64,000 bases of DNA from Bradyrhizobium sp. B097 (GCF_038957035.1 NZ_CP152412.1:682001-746000); one strand, 5' to 3'; shown: positions 42,826 to 54,597, counted from the stretch's first letter. Program-made: numbers and translations. The notes: generated by a model from the sequence alone, not told the origin.

Positions 42826-43581
42826 ATGAAGATCGTTGTGATCGGCGGCACCGGACTGATCGGCTCCAGGACCGTTGCCATTCTGCGTCAACGCGGCCAC
42901 GACGTTGTCGCCGCTTCGCCCAAGAGCGGCGTCAACACCATCACCGGCGAGGGGTTGAAGGAGGCACTGGCCGGCGCGGCCGTCGTGATCGACCTGGCCA
43001 ACTCGCCATCATTCGAGGACAAGGCGGTGATGGCGTTCTTCGAGACTTCCGGGCGCAACCTTCTGGCGGCGGAGGCGCCGGCCGGCGTTAAGCACCATGT
43101 CGCGCTCTCGATCGTCGGAACCGACCGCACGCCCGAGAACGGATACTTCCGCGCCAAGGTCGCCCAGGAGAAATTGATCGAGGCGTCCGGCATCCCCTAC
43201 ACCATCATCCGCGCGACGCAGTTCATGGAATTCGTCGGAGCCATCGCCGATGCGGGTGCAGTTGGAAACACCATCAGGCTCTCGCCCGGTCTGTTCCAGC
43301 CGATCGCGGCGGAGGATGTGTCCGCCCTTGTGGCCGATGTGGCGCTCGAGCCGCCGCGCAACGGCATCGTCGAGATCGCCGGTCCCGACCGCGCGCCGTT
43401 CAACGAGATCGTGGCCCGCTACCTGAAGGCAAAAGGCGACCCGCGTCAGGTGGTGAAGGACCCCGACGCCTTGTACTGGGGCGGCCGGGTCGAGGAGCAC
43501 TCGCTGGTGCCATTGGGCGAGGCGCGCCTCGGCCGCATCGATCTGAACGAATGGCTGCGCCGCTCGCGGCCGGCAGCCTGA
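42826..43581 (+). CDS. NmrA-like NAD(P)-binding protein (atypical SDR)
   Basis: ATG 42826 has a good ribosome site. The 251-residue product opens with the dinucleotide-binding loop MKIVVIGGTGLIGSRTV, then VVIDLANSPSFEDKAVMAFF, HVALSIVGTDRTPENGYFRA and the SDR-like YTIIRATQFMEFVG. This is the NmrA/atypical-SDR family, whose members act as redox sensors or small reductases. No catalytic YxxxK is evident, which suits a sensor or isomerase-type role. It stands alone between a flavin-dependent pair and two convergent - strand genes. Confidence 0.87.
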   Translation: MKIVVIGGTGLIGSRTVAILRQRGHDVVAASPKSGVNTITGEGLKEALAGAAVVIDLANSPSFEDKAVMAFFETSGRNLLAAEAPAGVKHHVALSIVGTDRTPENGYFRAKVAQEKLIEASGIPYTIIRATQFMEFVGAIADAGAVGNTIRLSPGLFQPIAAEDVSALVADVALEPPRNGIVEIAGPDRAPFNEIVARYLKAKGDPRQVVKDPDALYWGGRVEEHSLVPLGEARLGRIDLNEWLRRSRPAA

Positions 43582-43590
43582 TGGCAGTTT

Positions 43591-43998
43591 CTATTTGAGC
43601 CACACCAGCAGCGGAACGGGCGCGCGGCCCTCGCAGGATAGCGTGCCCTCGTAATTGTGCGTCTTGCGGGCGCTGTAGGTGCAGGGCGCGCCGTCCAGCA
43701 CCAGTTCGGCCGTTACCTGCGAATCCGCACCCGTGAATTGCAGCCGGATCTCGCCGGCGCGTTCCTCGGGTCCATCCTGGACGCAAATTCCGACATGCTT
43801 CATCTTCAGCGGTCCGGAGAACTGCTTGCGCGTGTCCGGTCCGCTTTCGGTGAGATGCCCGGTCAGCTCCCATTCGCCGAGCACGCCGGCCTGGCCGAGG
43901 ATCTCCATCGCACCGAGCCGCGGCACGTGGCAAAGACAGAGCGCAACGGCGCCGAGCAGCGCCGCTCCCCCGTTGCGCGATGTCGTGAGCCGCATCAC
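43591..43998 (-). CDS. Secreted hypothetical protein
   Basis: The 135-residue product has a signal peptide (AALLGAVALCLCHVPRLGAM). A mature beta-rich domain follows, with GEWELTGHLTESGPDTRKQF, GPLKMKHVGICVQDGPEERA and VTAELVLDGAPCTYSARKTH. Three mature cysteines are visible (GICVQ, PCTYS, LSCEG). No family was recognised. Its start overlaps the stop of the TPR gene by four bases, so the two are co-expressed; a periplasmic partner role is possible. Confidence 0.65.
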   Translation of the reverse strand: MMRLTTSRNGGAALLGAVALCLCHVPRLGAMEILGQAGVLGEWELTGHLTESGPDTRKQFSGPLKMKHVGICVQDGPEERAGEIRLQFTGADSQVTAELVLDGAPCTYSARKTHNYEGTLSCEGRAPVPLLVWLK

Positions 43999-45578
43999 AG
44001 CTTGCTTCCGGTTGTCTGGCGCAATTCGATCAGCTCCGGCCTCGACAGATCCGCATCCGCAGTAAGCCGGGCGATCTGATCAGCGCATTCCCGGGTCTTG
44101 GCCTGATCACCGGACGCCTTGGCGCTCTTGATCATCCCGAGATAGGCCGCTAGCCGATTGGGCTCCTTCTTGAGCACGGCCTCGTAGGCGGCGAGCGCGT
44201 CGGCGGCCTTGCCGCGATCGAGCAGCATGGCGGCGTAGAGCTCGCGCGCCGGCGCCAGCGGTCCCGGGGTGACGGGATGCTTCTCGGTCTTGTCTTCCGC
44301 CTCCGCGGCGGCATTCATCGCGCCGAGCGCCTGGTCGAATTTGCCTTCGGCATATAGCACCCAGGCGCTCGCGATCTGCTGCTGGATGTCGACGATGTTG
44401 GACCAGTAGGCGTCCTTCGCGTCCTTCAACTTGTCGCGCAGCTCGGCGAGCTTGGCGATATCGGCCTTGGCGGCAGCCGGGTCACCGGAGCGCGCGGCGC
44501 CGACCGCCCGCGCAAAATAGGTGATGGCATCCGCGTAGGCGTACTTGGTCGGACGGACCTGAAGCGCAGCAGCTTCCTTCCAGTCGCCGCGCTCGAACAC
44601 ATAGCGGGCCTGGCTTGCCGCGACTGCGTAAGGCCCGGCGAACCGATCCTGTTTGAACGCGAGCTTGCCGAGCTCGTCGACCACCGCGTGCGCCTCCTTG
44701 TCCTGGCCCAGCTGCAGATATGCGTAGACCAGGTAGTCCATCGCGTGCGCCTGATCCTGCTGTTCGCCATCTTCCTTGGCGATGCGCGCGGATTCCTTGT
44801 TCGAGGCGATCGATTCCTTCCAGTAGCCGACGCGCGTGAAGATGTGCGACGGCATGTGCTGGGCATGCGGCGCGCGTTCGGCGATCTTGGCATAGCGCAT
44901 CGCGGCGGGGAGGCCCTTCTCCGCGAGCGCCGGGTAATCGTAGAGATGGATCAGATAGTGGGCGATGCCCGGATGCTCGGGCTGCCGCTTGAAGATCGGC
45001 TCGAGCAGCGCCGCGCCCTTGAGCTGGTTGGCGTAGGTCTTGTCGCTCGGGGACGCTGCGACGTTCAGCGTGATCGCATAGGCGATCTGCGCCTCGTCAT
45101 CGTCGGCATAGTGCGTCGCGACCTGCTCTTCAGCCGCGAGGAATCGCTGCACGCGGGTGCGGTGATCGACCTTGTCGTAGTCGACATACATCGCGGCGAT
45201 CGCATCGATGTATTCGCGCTCGCGCGGAGTGTTCGCACCCAGCGCCTGGCCCTTCTTCACGGCTTCGAGGCCGAGCGGGAGGTTCTCCGGCGGCGGCGGG
45301 CCGTGCGGATTGTAGAGATAGCTGAGCGCGATCCCCCAATAGGCGATGGCGCATTGCGGGTCGGCCTCGAGGACTTCCTCGAAGGTGCGCCGCGATGCGC
45401 TGTACCAGAACGAATGCTGATACAGCATGCCGCGGTCGAACAGTTCCTGCGCTTCCGGTTTGCAGGATGTCGCAAAATGGACTTTGCCCAATCGTTGTTC
45501 AGTAGAATCCGAAGCAGCAGGTTGCGAAATGGTCGCGGCAATGAGGCCAACGACCACAGCGAGGGGAAACCGTGTCAT
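43995..45578 (-). CDS. Secreted TPR-repeat protein
   Basis: This 527-residue protein starts with a signal peptide (FPLAVVVGLIAATISQPAAS). It contains several helical TPR-like hairpins: RRTFEEVLEADPQCAIAYWG near 60-85, LQVRPTKYAYADAITYFARA near 340, and AADALAAYEAVLKKEPNRLA near 455. Motifs such as HMPSHIFTRVGYWKESIASN are distinctive and recur in proteins annotated only as TPR-containing. It would act in the periplasm as a scaffold or binding protein. It is the first gene of a two-gene unit. Confidence 0.8.
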   Translation of the reverse strand: MTRFPLAVVVGLIAATISQPAASDSTEQRLGKVHFATSCKPEAQELFDRGMLYQHSFWYSASRRTFEEVLEADPQCAIAYWGIALSYLYNPHGPPPPENLPLGLEAVKKGQALGANTPREREYIDAIAAMYVDYDKVDHRTRVQRFLAAEEQVATHYADDDEAQIAYAITLNVAASPSDKTYANQLKGAALLEPIFKRQPEHPGIAHYLIHLYDYPALAEKGLPAAMRYAKIAERAPHAQHMPSHIFTRVGYWKESIASNKESARIAKEDGEQQDQAHAMDYLVYAYLQLGQDKEAHAVVDELGKLAFKQDRFAGPYAVAASQARYVFERGDWKEAAALQVRPTKYAYADAITYFARAVGAARSGDPAAAKADIAKLAELRDKLKDAKDAYWSNIVDIQQQIASAWVLYAEGKFDQALGAMNAAAEAEDKTEKHPVTPGPLAPARELYAAMLLDRGKAADALAAYEAVLKKEPNRLAAYLGMIKSAKASGDQAKTRECADQIARLTADADLSRPELIELRQTTGSKL

Positions 45579-45659
45579 GGGACCCGCTCCGTGGCGTTGA
45601 ATGAAAGGTGTAGGATAGCACCGTTCCCGCGCGGCCGGAACAGGAGGTGCTGTTCTGGT

Positions 45660-47525
<1,866 letters not shown>

Positions 47526-47641
47526 CCAGAGGTCTCCACCCCTAATTTTCCGCGAAGTCTGGCACCCCGACGGCGAATGTCAATTGGCCGACGAGGTCGC
47601 GGGGAGGGGACCTTTGGAGGGATCATTACATCGGACGCGGC

Positions 47642-48670
47642 TCAATCCGCCGGCCGCGCCTCGGGAAATTTCCAGCTGCCATTCAGAACGTCGGAGCGCG
47701 GTTGAAACAGCCGCACCGTGTAATTCCACCCCTGCGTGATCGGCAGGCAGTTGGCGATCTTGCCATCGCAGCCGCCGAACTGGATGGTGACCGCGCCATC
47801 GGCGGCCTTCCTGGCGGTCACGCTGTTCACCACGTAGCTGTTGGTCGGGTTCGGCTGCAAATAGCCGTCACTGTTGTAGACCGTGAGCGACCAGAAACCA
47901 TCGACCGGAACATTCTTCACCGTCAGCGTGTGGACCGTGCTGCCGTCGTTGCGCGCCGGCGTGATCGGGAGATAAAGCGCATCCTTCTCGGGATTGCCGC
48001 CCCACAGCATGGCGCTGCCGATCAGGTGCTTCACTGGGTCGACCTGCTGCGCGTCGGCGCCGAACATGCGCCCCGTATCGGAGACCGTGGTGCCGAGCTG
48101 CAGCAGCGCTGCCTTGACCTTGTTGAGGCTGGCTTCATCCCAGTTCGGAATATCGAACGTGCCGGCGCGTTCCTGCTTCGATGCAATCGCGTCCTGCAAG
48201 GCGTGAACCTGCCGGATCTCGTCGCTGTCGGAGAAATCGACCAGGAAGCGGACCACCGCAATGGCATAGCGCGTGCCGATCGTCTCGCGCGTCAGGATGT
48301 GGCTGCCCGCGCCGTAATAGACGCCCGTGGTGTATTGGTCCTCATTGACGATCTGCATCGCCATGAAGCGCCTTGCGCCGGCCGGCAGCGTGATCGTCAC
48401 CGGTCCGGCATCGAGATCGAAGATCGCAAACGAGTACAGCGTATCGCGGTTGGGGCGGACGATGCCTTGCTGCACCGGTGGTGCAAGCTCGCGGCCATGA
48501 CGGAATTTTCCGAAGCCGCCGCCTTTGACCACGCCGGCGAAATAGACGTCGGTTTGTGCCCGCGCGTAGTTCGCGACGGTGACGGGATGCGGCGGTGGCG
48601 CCGGTGTCTGTGCCGATGCGGCCGAACTTGCGAGCGCGAATGTCATGGCTGCCAGGATGCTCGTTTTCAT
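47642..48670 (-). CDS. DUF1254/DUF1214 secreted protein
   Basis: ATG 48670 is preceded by gggagag and gives the signal peptide ILAAMTFALASSAASAQ directly; the in-frame start at 48697 is less good. The 342-residue product has a DUF1254 half (VTVANYARAQTDVYFAGVVK, QGIVRPNRDTLYSFAIFDLD) and a C-terminal DUF1214 half (VDGFWSLTVYNSDGYLQPNP, SYVVNSVTARKAADGAVTIQ, CLPITQGWNYTVRLFQPR). These domains are common in pairs in periplasmic proteins of unknown activity. The LysR gene diverges from its 5' end and may control it. Confidence 0.88.
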   Translation of the reverse strand: MKTSILAAMTFALASSAASAQTPAPPPHPVTVANYARAQTDVYFAGVVKGGGFGKFRHGRELAPPVQQGIVRPNRDTLYSFAIFDLDAGPVTITLPAGARRFMAMQIVNEDQYTTGVYYGAGSHILTRETIGTRYAIAVVRFLVDFSDSDEIRQVHALQDAIASKQERAGTFDIPNWDEASLNKVKAALLQLGTTVSDTGRMFGADAQQVDPVKHLIGSAMLWGGNPEKDALYLPITPARNDGSTVHTLTVKNVPVDGFWSLTVYNSDGYLQPNPTNSYVVNSVTARKAADGAVTIQFGGCDGKIANCLPITQGWNYTVRLFQPRSDVLNGSWKFPEARPAD

Positions 48671-48779
48671 AGGCTCTCCCGAGGTGAGGTCCTTCATGGC
48701 CGGAGAGGTAGGCCGGCCAAATATGAAAATGAATGCCTAGGATTGGCAACAAGCCTTCCAGATATGATAGGCTGCTCGC

Positions 48780-49667
48780 ATGGATCTCAACGCGGTCAGG
48801 ATGTTCGTCGCGGTCGTTCAGGCCGGCAGCCTCTCGGCGGGAGCCGCTCGGCTCGACATTCCGCTGCCGACACTGAGCCGCCGTATCAGGGACCTCGAAC
48901 GGCAGCTCAAGGTGCAGTTGCTGGAGCGATCGGCGCGCGGCGCGAAGCTGACGGATGCCGGAGCGCGGCTGCACGAGCGCGCCGTCCAGGGCATCGAGCA
49001 GCTGCTGGAAGCCGAGCAGGTGGTCGTCAACGACCAGATGCAGTTGAAGGGACGATTGCGGCTGTCGTTGCCGCAGACATTTGAGCCGTGGTGGGAGCTG
49101 CTGGCCGCTTTCCAGCAGCGCTATCCGGACATCCAGGTTCATCTTTACTCGACCGAGCGTCGCGTCGACCTGGTCGAGGACGGCATCGATGTCGCGCTTC
49201 GGGTCGGCGCGATCGTTCACGAGGCGATGGTGGCGCGCCGCGTGCTGTCGTTCCGCAACGTTCTCGTGGCCAGTCCGCGGCTGATCAAGCGCTTCGAGCT
49301 GCCGAAACATCCGGACGCGTTACGTCACCTGCCGTGCGGGGTATGGGCATCGCGGATCGATACCCAGGTGCGATGGGAGCTGGGTGGGCATGTCGTCGAG
49401 CCCAATGCCGTGCTGTCCACCAACGACTATCATCATCTGTGCACCCGCGCGCTGCGCGGCGACGTGGTCACGGAGTTGCCGCCCTTCCTGGCAGCGGCGG
49501 CGATCCGCGAGAAACGCCTGATCCGGTTGCTGCCGCAACATCTGTTGCCGGAGTGGTCGCTCAACCTGCTCTATCCGCCGCATCGTCACCAATCGACCAT
49601 CGTGCGAACCTATCTGGATTTCTGCCAGGGCTATCTGCCGAAGATCGTTCAGGCCTGCACAGTCTGA
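48780..49667 (+). CDS. LysR-family transcriptional regulator
   Basis: The 295-residue regulator has the standard N-terminal winged helix (MDLNAVRMFVAVVQAGSLSA, GAARLDIPLPTLSRRIRDLE). A two-lobed substrate-binding domain (about 90-290) follows: GRLRLSLPQTFEPWWELLAA, RVDLVEDGIDVALRVGAI, and ALRGDVVTELPPFLAAAAIR. It is divergent from the DUF1254/1214 gene across 109 bp, the usual LysR-target arrangement. The ligand is unknown. Confidence 0.92.
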   Translation: MDLNAVRMFVAVVQAGSLSAGAARLDIPLPTLSRRIRDLERQLKVQLLERSARGAKLTDAGARLHERAVQGIEQLLEAEQVVVNDQMQLKGRLRLSLPQTFEPWWELLAAFQQRYPDIQVHLYSTERRVDLVEDGIDVALRVGAIVHEAMVARRVLSFRNVLVASPRLIKRFELPKHPDALRHLPCGVWASRIDTQVRWELGGHVVEPNAVLSTNDYHHLCTRALRGDVVTELPPFLAAAAIREKRLIRLLPQHLLPEWSLNLLYPPHRHQSTIVRTYLDFCQGYLPKIVQACTV

Positions 49668-49728
49668 GTGGAGGTGGACGGCTTCAACCTTTCCTTCCCT
49701 CTTTCAGGAGGAAAGAGAAGGCGGACTT

Positions 49729-49816
49729 GTAGCCCGGATGGAGCGTAGCGTAATCCGGGGTTGCTCCAACCGCGGATGGTCCAGTCCCGGATTTCGCTGC
49801 GCTCCATCCGGGCTAC
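49729..49816. terminator. Long inverted repeat between convergent lysR and glgX
   Basis: The left arm gtagcccggatggagcgtag (49729 onward) continues to aatccgggg. It pairs with cccggatttcgctgcgctcc (49786 onward) through ccgggctac (to 49816), giving about 30 bp with a few mismatches. It lies between two convergent genes and probably serves as a two-way terminator. It also looks like a dispersed repeat type. Confidence 0.65.
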
Positions 49817-49820
49817 GGAG

Positions 49821-51935
49821 CTATTTCACTTCGCCGGCCGTGAGCAGCACGAACGAGCGTCCGGCCGTCTTGTAGGTGCCGCCGAACGCAAACTGCGCGC
49901 CCGCCGGTTGCTCCGGCGCGTTCGTATCGAGCAGCAGCGACCACCGTGGTCCCGCTGACGTCGGCGGCAGCTTGAAGTCGACCTCGCCCTCGTAGCTGTT
50001 GAGGATCACAAGCACGGTGTCGTCTTCACCCGCGCGGGCGATGGCGGTCTTGCGGGCGCGGCCGTCGAGCACGACACCGAAACATTTGATCCAGCCGGTG
50101 GTCCAGTCGGCCTGCGCCATCTCCACGCCTGAGGTGCTGATCCAGACCACGTCGCGGATCTCGAGCTGTTGATCGCGATCGCCGGAAAGGAAGCGGCTGC
50201 GGCGCAGGATCGGATAGTCGCGCCGCAGCTTGATCATCCGCCTGGTGAAGGCGAGCTGCTTCTCGGCGTCGTCGGAAAAATTCCAGTCGAACCAGGAGAT
50301 GTCGTTGTCCTGGCAATAGGCGTTGTTGTTGCCGCGCTGGGTGCGGCCGAACTCGTCGCCGCCGAGCAGCATCGGCGTGCCCTGTGAGGCCAATAGCGTC
50401 GCCAGCATGTTGCGCTTCTGGCGTTCGCGCAAAGTGCGGATATCGGGATCGTCGGTCGGGCCCTCGGCGCCGCAATTCCAGGAATGGTTGTCGGACGAGC
50501 CGTCGTTGTTGTGCTCGCCGTTCGCCTCATTGTGCTTGCTGTTGTAGCTCGCCCAGTCATTCAGCGTGAACCCGTCATGCGCGGTGATGAAGTTGACGCT
50601 GGCCCAGGTGCGACGGCCCTCGCGGTTGAAGACGTCGTGCGAGCCGAGCAGCCGCGGCGCGAGCGCGCCGGGTGCGGCCTCGCCGCGCCAGAAGTCGCGC
50701 ACGGTGTTGCGGTACTTGTCGTTCCACTCCGCCCAGCCGGCGGGAAATCCGCCGACCTGGTAGCCGCCGGGGCCGCAGTCCCAGGGCTCCGCGATCAGCT
50801 TGACGGTGGCGAGCAGCGGGTCCTGATTCATCGCCTTCAGGAAGCCGGACTGCTCGTCGAAGCCGTAGACCTCGCGCGCCAGGATGGTGCCGAGATCGAA
50901 GCGGAAGCCATCGACATGCATGTGGCCGGCCCAGTAGCGCAGGCTGTCCATCACCATCTGGATCACGCGGGGATGCGACAGGTTCACCGTGTTGCCGGTG
51001 CCGGTATCGTTGATGTAGTAGCGCCGCTTGTCGGGCAGCAGCCGGTAATAGCTCGCATTGTCGATGCCCTTGAACGACAGCGTCGGGCCGTGTTCATTGC
51101 CTTCGGCGGTGTGGTTGTAGACGACATCCAGAATGACTTCGAGCCCGGCGCCATGCAGCCGCGACACCATCTCCTTGAATTCGCGAAGGCTGTTCGGCAC
51201 GTCGGCGGCATAGCGCGGATCCGGCGCGAAGAAGCCGATCGTGTTGTAGCCCCAGTAATTGGTGAGGTGCTTGTCCAGCAGATTGCTGTCGTTGATGAAG
51301 GAATGCACCGGCAGCAATTCGACCGAAGTGATGCCGAGCGTCTTCAGATGATCGATCGCGGCGTTCGCGCCGAAGCCGGCATAGGTGCCGCGCAGGTGTT
51401 CGTCGATGCCAGGGTGCTGCCTGGTAAAGCCCTTGACGTGGGTCTCGTAGACGATGGTCTCATCCCAGTGCACGTCCTGCCGCTGCGCCTCCTGGACCCA
51501 GTCGAAGCCGGGATCGACCACCACGCATTTCGGCATGAACGGCGCGCTGTCGCGGTCATCGAAGGTGAGATCATCGCCGGTTTCCATCTTGTAGCCGAAC
51601 ACCGCCGGATTCCAGATCAGGCTGCCGGCATGGGCACAGGCATAGGGGTCGAGCAGCAGCTTGTTCGGATTGAATCGGTGGCCGCCCTCGGGCTGGTAGG
51701 GGCCGTACACGCGATAGCCGTAGAACGTGCCGGGCTGTACGCCGTTCATGAAGCCGTGAAACACTTGGTCGGTATATTCGGGCAGCTCGAAGCGATGCAT
51801 CTCGCGCTCGCCGTCGAACAGGCAGACCTCGACCTTGGTGGCGTTGGCGGAAAACACCGCGAAGTTGGTGCCATGGCCGCTCCAATGGGCGCCGAGCGGA
51901 TAGGGCAGCCCTTCCTCGATCACAAAATCGGACAT
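49821..51935 (-). CDS. glgX: Glycogen debranching protein GlgX
   Basis: ATG 51935 follows a tggggga site and gives the usual GlgX start MSDFVIEEGLPYPLGAHWSG; an upstream in-frame start adds 14 residues. The 704-residue protein has an N-terminal CBM48-type domain (about 10-110) and a GH13 barrel with VILDVVYNHTAEG (region I), VDGFRFDLGTILARE (region II with the catalytic Asp), LIAEPWDCG (region III) and FITAHDGFTLNDWASYN (region IV). It hydrolyses alpha-1,6 branches of phosphorylase-trimmed glycogen. No other glg genes are in the window. Confidence 0.95.
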   Translation of the reverse strand: MSDFVIEEGLPYPLGAHWSGHGTNFAVFSANATKVEVCLFDGEREMHRFELPEYTDQVFHGFMNGVQPGTFYGYRVYGPYQPEGGHRFNPNKLLLDPYACAHAGSLIWNPAVFGYKMETGDDLTFDDRDSAPFMPKCVVVDPGFDWVQEAQRQDVHWDETIVYETHVKGFTRQHPGIDEHLRGTYAGFGANAAIDHLKTLGITSVELLPVHSFINDSNLLDKHLTNYWGYNTIGFFAPDPRYAADVPNSLREFKEMVSRLHGAGLEVILDVVYNHTAEGNEHGPTLSFKGIDNASYYRLLPDKRRYYINDTGTGNTVNLSHPRVIQMVMDSLRYWAGHMHVDGFRFDLGTILAREVYGFDEQSGFLKAMNQDPLLATVKLIAEPWDCGPGGYQVGGFPAGWAEWNDKYRNTVRDFWRGEAAPGALAPRLLGSHDVFNREGRRTWASVNFITAHDGFTLNDWASYNSKHNEANGEHNNDGSSDNHSWNCGAEGPTDDPDIRTLRERQKRNMLATLLASQGTPMLLGGDEFGRTQRGNNNAYCQDNDISWFDWNFSDDAEKQLAFTRRMIKLRRDYPILRRSRFLSGDRDQQLEIRDVVWISTSGVEMAQADWTTGWIKCFGVVLDGRARKTAIARAGEDDTVLVILNSYEGEVDFKLPPTSAGPRWSLLLDTNAPEQPAGAQFAFGGTYKTAGRSFVLLTAGEVK

Positions 51936-52106
51936 CGTGTCCCCCAAGCCTGGAACTGACAAATCAACCAGCAACAAACGCCGCCGCGCGGAAAACGTTG
52001 CATTGGCTAGTTTAGCGGCGGTTACGCGTGGTTCGTGTGACGTCCGGGCAGGCCGAGCGTGGTCACGGCGTCGCGGATATTTGATTCACAGGCCATGCCA
52101 CATACT

Positions 52107-52386
52107 CGCCGTCGTCCCGGCGCAGGCCGGGACCCATAACCACAACAGCAGCTTGTTGTGCGACGCTGGAACGACGAGCCGCTTCAGCAACACAAGCTGC
52201 GGAGTATGGGTCCCGGCCTTCGCCGGGACGACGATGAGGATGTAGGCGATGCCACACATTCACTGTCGTCCTTGCGAAAGCCAGGACCCATTACCCCAAA
52301 TCTCGATTGTTGCGTGCCGCGGGGCCGCAGCTCACTTCACAACGCAGTCCTGTGGTAATGGGTCCTGGCTTTCGCCAGGACGACGG
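52107..52386. repeat. Two tandem long palindromes in a 514-bp gene-free gap
   Basis: The gap 51936-52449 has no gene but carries two palindromes. The first pairs cgtcgtcccggcgcaggccg (from about 52110) with cggccttcgccgggacgacg (to about 52232). The second pairs gtcgtccttgcgaaagccag (from 52265) with ctggctttcgccaggacgac (to about 52384). The two are diverged copies of the same plan, with matching acccat / atgggt inner ends. They look like dispersed intergenic repeats inserted side by side. Confidence 0.7.
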
Positions 52387-52449
52387 CGCGGCTTACAGCA
52401 ACCGCATCCCCGTCAAACCCGCATGCCCATTCTTGCCAAGACCATCGCA

Positions 52450-53811
52450 CTAGTTGCCCGTCAGCAGTGCAAACCGCCGTCGGTCGATCCGCTCGCGCGC
52501 CGATTGTCCCGCTGCGGCGCAAAGATCGGGTGCATAAAGCTGGCAGCTTCCGCGTTCTGCGATCGCCTTGTCGATCATGTCCAGAAGCTGCGCAGGCGCG
52601 ATGTCGGGAGCCGCGGCAATGCGGCCGGCGACGACGTGCTTTTCCATTGTCTCGCGCTCAGCGTGATCGATATCGGGGTTGCGCCAGCAATTTGCGCACA
52701 TGATCTTGAAGCTCTCCGAGTGTGAATAGATCACGGCGTCCCCGTCCAACTCTTCGCTGATGTCGGCCAATTGCCGTGCTGTCTCCTGCGTGCCTGCGAA
52801 AGCGAAGAACCGGTAATTCCGGCGCAGCAGCGTTGCCAGATGCGGGAAGACCGGTATCTGCTGCTCGCCATAGGTGTGATGCGTAATCGGGGCGCCGTCC
52901 ATGAGGATGACGTCGCCATAATCGACGCCGAGATCGCGGTACAGCACGCTGCGGATGATGCCATGGCACGGACTCAATCGTTCGATCCAGACGGTTTCCT
53001 CCTCGCCTGGGTCATCACGATCTGCCGTCCGCTCAGCAAGGGGACGCTCCGCAAGCCTCACCTTGCAAGCCGGATATCCACCCTCCGGCAACCCAAAGCG
53101 CCCATGCTCGATTTTCTGCTCCATGCGTTTCCACACGCTCAACGCGGTCGCGGCGTCGCTTGCGCCGGTGGCGCAGATGCCGAGGTTCCATTCGGTGCTG
53201 TCGACAGCCTCCTGTGACAGGCTTGCCGCGGCGCGGTTTGCCGCCACGCCTTCCGCGAACCTGCCGCGCGTCTTGTAGAACAGCCCCAAATTGTAATGAT
53301 ATGCGCTCCTTTGCGGATCGATTCCGATCAGTCTCCGAAGACTGTCTTCGGCGATCGCATCGTGCTGGCGCGCCATCATTCGCGCCGACGTGGCGAGCCC
53401 GCGCAGGACGTGCTCCTGTTCCGGCTGCCCCTCGTAGCGCCTGGCCAAGCGGCCCAGCTTTGCGACCATCGTCTGAAATACCGGGTGTTCCGGCGGCGGC
53501 GCATTCAGATCGTCGATGTCGCGGACGGCTTCGAGGCACAGGCCGAGCCTCGAGAGGATGGCTATGTCGTCATCGTGGGCGTCTGCGATCTCTGAAAGAA
53601 CGTCTGCCGCCTCTTCCCTTGCGAGGCTTCGTTCGTCGACAATCCATAACAACGCCATCGCGGCCTCAGGCTGGTGGCGCTGGGCCTTTCGTAGGGGTTG
53701 GATCTTCTGCGATGCAGCCTGCTTGCGGTCCGCCTGTCCTTCTGCAACGGCGTCACGCGCAATCGCGTCGATCTCGTCAAAAGAGAGAATTGCGCTCGGA
53801 CCATTCGACAT
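52450..53811 (-). CDS. TPR-like hypothetical protein
   Basis: ATG 53811 is preceded by ggag at the right distance; earlier in-frame starts are less convincing. The 453-residue protein has no signal peptide. The first half is helical with TPR-like hairpins (SLRRLIGIDPQRSAYHYNLG, KTRGRFAEGVAANRAAASLS). The second half contains a mixed domain with paired motifs VWIERLSPCHGIIRSVLYRD, DYGDVILMDGAPITHHTYGE and a CANC pair (KIMCANCWRNPD). No family was recognised. It lies 72 bp downstream of radC on the same strand and may be co-transcribed. Confidence 0.65.
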   Translation of the reverse strand: MSNGPSAILSFDEIDAIARDAVAEGQADRKQAASQKIQPLRKAQRHQPEAAMALLWIVDERSLAREEAADVLSEIADAHDDDIAILSRLGLCLEAVRDIDDLNAPPPEHPVFQTMVAKLGRLARRYEGQPEQEHVLRGLATSARMMARQHDAIAEDSLRRLIGIDPQRSAYHYNLGLFYKTRGRFAEGVAANRAAASLSQEAVDSTEWNLGICATGASDAATALSVWKRMEQKIEHGRFGLPEGGYPACKVRLAERPLAERTADRDDPGEEETVWIERLSPCHGIIRSVLYRDLGVDYGDVILMDGAPITHHTYGEQQIPVFPHLATLLRRNYRFFAFAGTQETARQLADISEELDGDAVIYSHSESFKIMCANCWRNPDIDHAERETMEKHVVAGRIAAAPDIAPAQLLDMIDKAIAERGSCQLYAPDLCAAAGQSARERIDRRRFALLTGN

Positions 53812-53883
53812 GAACATCTCCGTGGAGGCGCCTCGATGTGGGCAGGGACCGGCGGTGGTGGGACGCATCTCAACGCAGCGAGA

Positions 53884-54597
53884 CTACATCAATTTCATGC
53901 CCTTCAAGCTGGTATGCCCGTTTTTGCCGACGATGATGTGATCATGCACGGCGATGCCGAGTGGCTTGGCGATGTCGACGATCGCCTTGGTCATCTGGAT
54001 ATCGGCCTGCGACGGGGTCGGGTCGCCGGAGGGGTGATTGTGCACCAGGATCAGCGCGGTCGCGGACAATTCCAGCGCGCGCTTGATCACCTCGCGGGGA
54101 TAGACCGGGGTGTGATCGACGGTGCCGGTCTGCTGCACCTCGTCGGCGATCAGCTGGTTGCGCTTGTCGAGGAACAGCAGGCGGAACTGCTCCTTGTCGG
54201 CGAACGCCATGCCGGTGCGGCAGTAGTCGATGACGTCGTTCCACGACGACAGCGCGACGCTGCGCTTGATCTCGCCCTTGGCGATCCGCCCCGCTGCCGC
54301 GGCGAGCAGCTTGAGCTGGTTGATCGAGGCATCCTTGACACCCTCGACCTCGCGCAGCCGCGCCACCGGTGCATGCACGACCTCGGCGAAGGAGCCGAAC
54401 TTCTTCAACAGCGCCTTGGCCAAGGGTTTGGTGTCGCGGCGCGGGATCGCGGCGAACAGCGCCATCTCCAGCAGCTCATAGTCGGTCAGCGCATCCGGCC
54501 CGGCGGCGTAGAAGCGCTCGCGCAGCCGTTCGCGATGGCCGTGATAATGCGGCGTCTCGTCGGTGTCGTCGTTGCTGGCATCGGGTTTGGCGGGCAT
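53884..54597 (-). CDS. radC: RadC/YeeS-family JAMM-domain protein
   Basis: ATG 54597 is chosen because upstream sequence on this frame is antisense to the glycosylase gene. The 237-residue product has an N-terminal helix-hairpin-helix region ([40 protein letters not shown]). The MPN/JAMM domain follows, with the metal-binding signature [14 protein letters not shown]. RadC is named for DNA repair, but its biochemical role remains unsettled. It is divergent from the DNA glycosylase gene and near map. Confidence 0.92.
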   Translation of the reverse strand: MPAKPDASNDDTDETPHYHGHRERLRERFYAAGPDALTDYELLEMALFAAIPRRDTKPLAKALLKKFGSFAEVVHAPVARLREVEGVKDASINQLKLLAAAAGRIAKGEIKRSVALSSWNDVIDYCRTGMAFADKEQFRLLFLDKRNQLIADEVQQTGTVDHTPVYPREVIKRALELSATALILVHNHPSGDPTPSQADIQMTKAIVDIAKPLGIAVHDHIIVGKNGHTSLKGMKLM

